A stretch of 64,000 nucleotides of DNA from an uncultured Alphaproteobacteria bacterium (GTDB lineage Bacteria > Pseudomonadota > Alphaproteobacteria > RF32 > CAG-239), in contig CAJTLY010000009.1 of the NCBI GenBank assembly GCA_910577095.1, forward strand, positions 1-64,000, given 5' to 3'. The notes beneath the pieces are model-generated. The model worked only from the letters and a program-made list of their open reading frames with translations, searched no databases and was not told the origin of the DNA. Shown here in pieces: positions 60,458 through 64,000 of the stretch (positions are counted from its first letter, which is position 1; each line of letters begins with the position of its first letter). The translations under genes and the position numbers were made by a program.

Positions 60458-62206
60458 TTAATCCTCACTGTTAAAAAAATCTTCGTTGTTGCTAAAGATA
60501 TCATCATTTTCGGCACTTTCACCCTCTTGGTCTTCCGGCGCCGCCTTACGGGTCAGGTTTTCAATTCGGGCGCCGCGAAACTCGTCAAGGATCGCCTTGA
60601 CCAAAGGCGTTTCGGCAATGTTTTTTTTATCTTTTTCTTTTTGTTCGTTTTCTGCATCGGCAATTGTACGGCCGACTTCGCCCGGAATGATGTCGAGCGC
60701 CCATTTGGCGCCGGTTGTTTCTTCCAGAAACTTGTTGACGGCACTCAGCGTCTCGTTGCTTACCCGGTCGGCTGCTTTGAATTTGATGCGGCCGACGGCA
60801 AATTCGCAAACTTCGATATCATGTCTCAGGGTGTATGCAAGACGGGGTTGTTTGTTGGCTTCCAACAGTTTGATCAGACCGATGATGTCGTTGAACGGCG
60901 CCTTGACGGTGTTGACGGCCGGTGTATCGGCGGAAAGAACCTTTGTCGGTTGTCGGGGCTGTGACTGTGTTGCGGCTGCCGTTATCGCCGACGTTTCCGA
61001 TGCGGCCGGTTGAGAGCCTTTTAATTCAGATTTTTTTTTTACGCTTTCCAGCAGTTCGGCGGGAGAAGGCAGGTTGGCGGAATAAGCGATCCGGATCAAA
61101 ATCATCTCCAGAGCGTCAATCGGTACCGGTGCCGTTTGCAGTTCGTTCATTCCTTTGATCAGCATCTGCCATATTTTGGAGAGGGTGGCGATACTCAACT
61201 TGGCGGAAGTCTCTTTCAAAAAGTTGCGGTCGTTTTCCGACAACGAAGGATCGTTGATAAATCCAGGCAGCAGCAGAACTTTTGTCAGAGCATGGGTTAA
61301 GTTGATCAAATCGCCGATCATTGCCGACGGGTTGGCGCCGTTTTTGTACATTTCCTGCAATTTGCCGAGCAAAGCGGCCATGTCGCCGCCGATCATTTGG
61401 TTGAACAGTTCAAAAGTCTGGCCGCGGTCAGCCATTCCGAGCATTTCTTTAACAATGTCGATCCGCACTTTGCCGCTGCCGAGAGAAATTGCCTGATCCA
61501 AAAGGGATAAACCGTCGCGAGCCGAACCGTCGGCTGCGGCAGCAACCATATGCAGTGCTTCGTCGTCGGCTTTCAGATTCTCGGCATCGACAATCTTGTT
61601 AAACAGTTTGAGCAGGTCTTCAATCGACAACCGCTGCAAATCAAAACGCTGACAGCGTGACAAGACGGTTACCGGAACTTTGCGGATTTCGGTGGTGGCA
61701 AAGATAAACTTGACATGCGCCGGCGGTTCTTCCAACGTTTTCAGCAAGGCGTTGAAAGCGCTTTTGGAAAGCATGTGGACTTCGTCGATAATGTAGATTT
61801 TATAGCGGCAGTTGGTCGGCTTGTAACGAACGCCGTCCAAAATATCGCGAATGTCGTCAACCCCGGTGCGCGAGGCGGCGTCCAGTTCCAAAACGTCGAT
61901 ATTGCGTCCGGCCGCAATCGATTTGCAGTTTTCGCAAATGCCGCAGGGATGGGTTGTCGGTCCGCCGTTGCCGTCGGGGCCGGTACAATTGAGAGCTTTG
62001 GCAATCAGACGGGCGGTGGTGGTTTTGCCGACGCCGCGGATGCCGGTCAGAATATAAGCGTGGTGCAGACGGTTGTTGTTGATGGCGTTGGTCAGGGTTT
62101 GCACCAGCGCTTCCTGTCCCAGCAGGTCTTCAAAATTCTGCGGACGGTACTTGCGGGCTAAAACCACATATTGCTCTTGTTTGTCTTCTTCGGCCATCGT
62201 TATCAT
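60458..62206 (-). CDS. dnaX: DNA polymerase III subunits gamma/tau
   Basis: A 582-residue clamp-loader ATPase. Walker A GIRGVGKTTTARLIAKAL (about 55-72), zinc motif with CGICENC, Walker B IYIIDEVHML, sensor FATTEIRKVP, and a C-terminal tau region. An A10 run in the coding strand (61033-61042) at about residue 389 could let slippage yield a shorter gamma form. The start is ATG 62206 or the in-frame ATG 62197 (MAEEDKQ); no clear RBS separates them. SRP RNA lies just upstream, a conserved order. Confidence 0.95.
   Translation of the reverse strand: MITMAEEDKQEQYVVLARKYRPQNFEDLLGQEALVQTLTNAINNNRLHHAYILTGIRGVGKTTTARLIAKALNCTGPDGNGGPTTHPCGICENCKSIAAGRNIDVLELDAASRTGVDDIRDILDGVRYKPTNCRYKIYIIDEVHMLSKSAFNALLKTLEEPPAHVKFIFATTEIRKVPVTVLSRCQRFDLQRLSIEDLLKLFNKIVDAENLKADDEALHMVAAAADGSARDGLSLLDQAISLGSGKVRIDIVKEMLGMADRGQTFELFNQMIGGDMAALLGKLQEMYKNGANPSAMIGDLINLTHALTKVLLLPGFINDPSLSENDRNFLKETSAKLSIATLSKIWQMLIKGMNELQTAPVPIDALEMILIRIAYSANLPSPAELLESVKKKSELKGSQPAASETSAITAAATQSQPRQPTKVLSADTPAVNTVKAPFNDIIGLIKLLEANKQPRLAYTLRHDIEVCEFAVGRIKFKAADRVSNETLSAVNKFLEETTGAKWALDIIPGEVGRTIADAENEQKEKDKKNIAETPLVKAILDEFRGARIENLTRKAAPEDQEGESAENDDIFSNNEDFFNSED
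61033..61042 (-). promoter_or_regulatory. A10 slippage-prone site in dnaX
   Basis: On the coding strand, GT followed by ten As then TCT. Reading one base back gives Ile then TGA; one base forward gives N-L-N then TAA. Either outcome ends the protein near residue 390-395, as for gamma in other bacteria. Confidence 0.55.
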
Positions 62207-62218
62207 TTCAAAAAAGGC

Positions 62219-62305
62219 GGAGAGACATCGACCTCAGACGGTTTCGTTACGGCTGCTTCCTTCCGGACCTGACCGGATTGGCGAACGTCTGACCCGATGC
62301 CCTCC
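62219..62305 (-). ncRNA. ffs: Signal recognition particle RNA (4.5S type)
   Basis: The minus strand carries the invariant SRP domain IV core, GGTCAGGTCCGGAAGGAAGC, flanked by arms that pair (CAGACG/CGTCTG and GGAGGGCATCG/CGATGTCTCTCC). This is the small bacterial form, which binds Ffh for cotranslational targeting. A T-tract lies directly after (62215-62211 on the minus strand), so the hairpin is its own terminator. dnaX follows. Confidence 0.95.
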
Positions 62306-62321
62306 ATAAAATACATCCTTT

Positions 62322-62350
62322 AATATCGTCAATTTCGCTTTAAGTTGCAA
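62322..62350 (-). promoter_or_regulatory. Predicted promoter of ffs
   Basis: Minus strand TTGCAA (62350-62345), 17-bp spacer, GATATT (62327-62322), starting about 10 bases before the mature SRP RNA. Confidence 0.45.
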
Positions 62351-62375
62351 GTAAAAAATTGCCTCATCAACATGA

Positions 62376-63821
62376 TTAGAAAGAAAAGCGATATCCCTGA
62401 TATCTTCCCGGTGTTTCGGTGTCGGACCTATAAGGGTTGCTGCCGAGCGGACGGCCGAAAATCTGCCGTTCGGCGGCGGTTTGATCTTTGCCGAAAATCA
62501 GCGGCGGATAATTGTCATAAACGGCGGCAATGTTTTCCGGCGTGCTTTCGGGTATGACTGCGGAGAACTTTTTGGGAGCGAAGTCGACAACAGTGTCACC
62601 CGAAGGACTGATTTCGATGATGTCAAGACTGTGTTCGTTTTTGCCGTTGGGCAGAATTCTGAAGACGCCGCTGATTCCGACAAATCCGTCTTCGGTGGTA
62701 ATGGCAGCATCGATATTTGCGGGTTTGTTGCGCGCCAGCGCCGCCGACAAAGCCACTGCGTCATAGGCAAAGGCATACAGGCTTTGCGGATATTCGTTAA
62801 ACAAGGCGTGATATTTTTTGTTGAAATAAGCGTTGTGGTTGCGCGAAAGGGCCGGATACCAACTGCCTTTCAGCGTGCTTTCCTTGTTAAGCCGGGTATT
62901 TTCCCAAACCGAGGTACCGAGGAATTTGACTTCGGGAGCAAATACGTCATAATAGCCGAACATGGCTACCGCCGATTTTAAACGGGCACCCGATTCCGGC
63001 AACAATACCGCATCAAAGTCGACGCCGCGATCGGTATCTTTGGCGTTCAATTGCCGCAGGGCTTTTTGGGCGCCGGCATCGCCTTTTGCAGCCAGAGCTT
63101 TTAAATGGTTTTTCTGTTTATTGATTCCGGCGGCGCGGCGATCATAATCGGTCAGTTTGCGGATAATGTCGGAAAAATCGGTGGAAGAGGGCGGATAAAA
63201 AGCGATTCTGACCACTCGTGCGCCATGGGCGGCCGCGGCGCCGACCGCCGCTTTGGCGACCGCGATTCCGGTGCTGTTGTCCGGTAGCAGCAGAGCGAAA
63301 TTGCGGCGGCCGTTGGCGGCGGCATATTTGACGATCCTGTTAACTTGTTCTTCCACCAACAGGCCCAGAGTATAAATCTGATTTTGCAAAACGTCGGAAC
63401 CGGAGGAAAAAGCGACTACCGGCACTCCCTTGGCTTTGGTTTGATATGAAATTGCCTGAACCGAACTGCTGGTGAGCGGCCCGATAATCATCTGCGCTTT
63501 TTGGTTAAGAGCGTTTTCGGCTGCGGTTCTGGCGCCTTCGGGGGAACTTTGGGTATCGTAAAACTGCAAGATCAAGTTAGGGTTGTTCATATCTTCGAGC
63601 GCCATCAGCGATGCTTTTTTCAATCCCTGTCCGTAGCGCGAAGCTTCTCCGGTTAACGGCAGCAAAACCCCGACCCGGAAAGCCGACGGGCGGTTAAACG
63701 AAGATTCGTCAATATCCGAGATGCTGTCATGAATTCCGCTTCCGGTGGTTACCATCGGCGAACGGCAACTGAGCAGCACGGCTGTCAGAGCGAGCACACA
63801 AACTTTTTTAAACACTTGCAT
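62376..63821 (-). CDS. LpoA-like/periplasmic-binding-fold lipoprotein
   Basis: A 481-residue lipoprotein: signal peptide with lipobox LLSC (Cys19), then a type I periplasmic-binding fold (VGVLLPLTGEASRYGQGLKKAS, IIGPLTSSSVQAIS, VPVVAFSSGSDV). This matches the penicillin-binding-protein activator (LpoA, C-terminal part) / branched-chain amino-acid receptor family. It is divergent from rsmI, the usual context of LpoA-like genes, which favours a cell-wall role. Confidence 0.85.
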   Translation of the reverse strand: MQVFKKVCVLALTAVLLSCRSPMVTTGSGIHDSISDIDESSFNRPSAFRVGVLLPLTGEASRYGQGLKKASLMALEDMNNPNLILQFYDTQSSPEGARTAAENALNQKAQMIIGPLTSSSVQAISYQTKAKGVPVVAFSSGSDVLQNQIYTLGLLVEEQVNRIVKYAAANGRRNFALLLPDNSTGIAVAKAAVGAAAAHGARVVRIAFYPPSSTDFSDIIRKLTDYDRRAAGINKQKNHLKALAAKGDAGAQKALRQLNAKDTDRGVDFDAVLLPESGARLKSAVAMFGYYDVFAPEVKFLGTSVWENTRLNKESTLKGSWYPALSRNHNAYFNKKYHALFNEYPQSLYAFAYDAVALSAALARNKPANIDAAITTEDGFVGISGVFRILPNGKNEHSLDIIEISPSGDTVVDFAPKKFSAVIPESTPENIAAVYDNYPPLIFGKDQTAAERQIFGRPLGSNPYRSDTETPGRYQGYRFSF

Positions 63822-63901
63822 TTTTTCCTAAAATCGAAAACAATTACCTTCGTTAATTTAAATTAAAAAACCGTTGTTGTAAAGGGGCAGGAAGATAATA
63901 A

Positions 63902-64000
63902 ATGATGAAAAAAGGCTTGTATATCGTCGCAACGCCGATCGGTAATCTCGGCGATCTTACCGCGCGGGCTGCCGAAGTGTTGACGGCGGCGCCGTATGTT
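63902..64000 (+). CDS. rsmI: 16S rRNA (cytidine(1402)-2'-O)-methyltransferase RsmI, N-terminus (partial)
   Basis: The last 99 bases encode 33 residues beginning MMKKGLYIVATPIGNLGDLTARA, the diagnostic N-terminus of RsmI (YraL), a SAM-dependent methyltransferase of the tetrapyrrole-methylase fold that modifies C1402. CAGGAAG is upstream. ATG 63902 or 63905 could be the start. The rest is beyond the window. Confidence 0.93.
   Translation, partial: MMKKGLYIVATPIGNLGDLTARAAEVLTAAPYV

Overview
The window is a continuous chromosomal segment of an alphaproteobacterium. The evidence is gene content and order: coaE-dnaQ / putative oriC / rho, then mnmE, mnmG, rsmG, parA, parB; a short HprK; a Mic60 (mitofilin)-like protein beside tsaD; ffs-dnaX-ybaB-recR; and a tRNA-Arg(ACG). 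I see no transposase, integrase, phage gene or CRISPR array. The genome is of middling G+C with A+T-rich intergenic DNA. The Pmp-like autotransporter, the ferredoxin-linked redox genes and an ADP-dependent sugar kinase suggest a host-associated, oxygen-poor lifestyle, possibly one of the uncultured gut lineages. That placement is inference, not something read directly.

Layout. 0-5 kb: the 3' end of tuf, then a large autotransporter adhesin under a promoter flanked by two A-tract/CGATCG palindromes. 4.8-8.3 kb: rpmH-rnpA-yidD-yidC-engB (ribosome and membrane-protein biogenesis), then tRNA-Arg. 8.5-17.4 kb: a lipoprotein, the rod-shape operon mreC-mreD-mrdA-rodA (no mreB in the window), an SPFH/prohibitin protein and htpG. 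17.5-30 kb: ferredoxin, typA, rph-rdgB, addB-addA, trxA, two membrane proteins and a duplicated structured repeat. 30-40.6 kb: ftsK, a HIT protein, fabD-fabG, a second copy of the paired-palindrome promoter reading into a very short terminated transcript, nth, tsaD, Mic60-like, ADP-dependent kinase, dnaQ, coaE. 40.6-41.1 kb: putative oriC. 41.1-55 kb: rho, a HAD phosphatase, mnmE, mnmG, an HD hydrolase and twin PHP hydrolases, rsmG, parA, parB, an FTR-like protein, an anchored nuclease, tsaE, hprK. Two perfect parS sites lie inside mnmG and rsmG. 55-64 kb: mlaE-mlaF-radA-cvpA, an ankyrin-like exported protein, recR-ybaB-dnaX, SRP RNA, an LpoA-like lipoprotein and the start of rsmI.

How the parts connect. 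The core is the origin-proximal replication and segregation region (oriC, parABS, dnaQ, dnaX, FtsK), with translation-quality genes (tsaD, tsaE, mnmE, mnmG, rsmG) and envelope construction (Mre/Rod, Mla, YidC, LpoA-like). Possible novelty is concentrated in four places: the shared two-operator switch at 0.2-0.4 kb and 34.8-35.0 kb; the ADP-dependent kinase overlapping the Mic60-like gene; the 122-bp-period repeat beside ftsK; and an A10 slippage site in dnaX that would produce a short gamma form.
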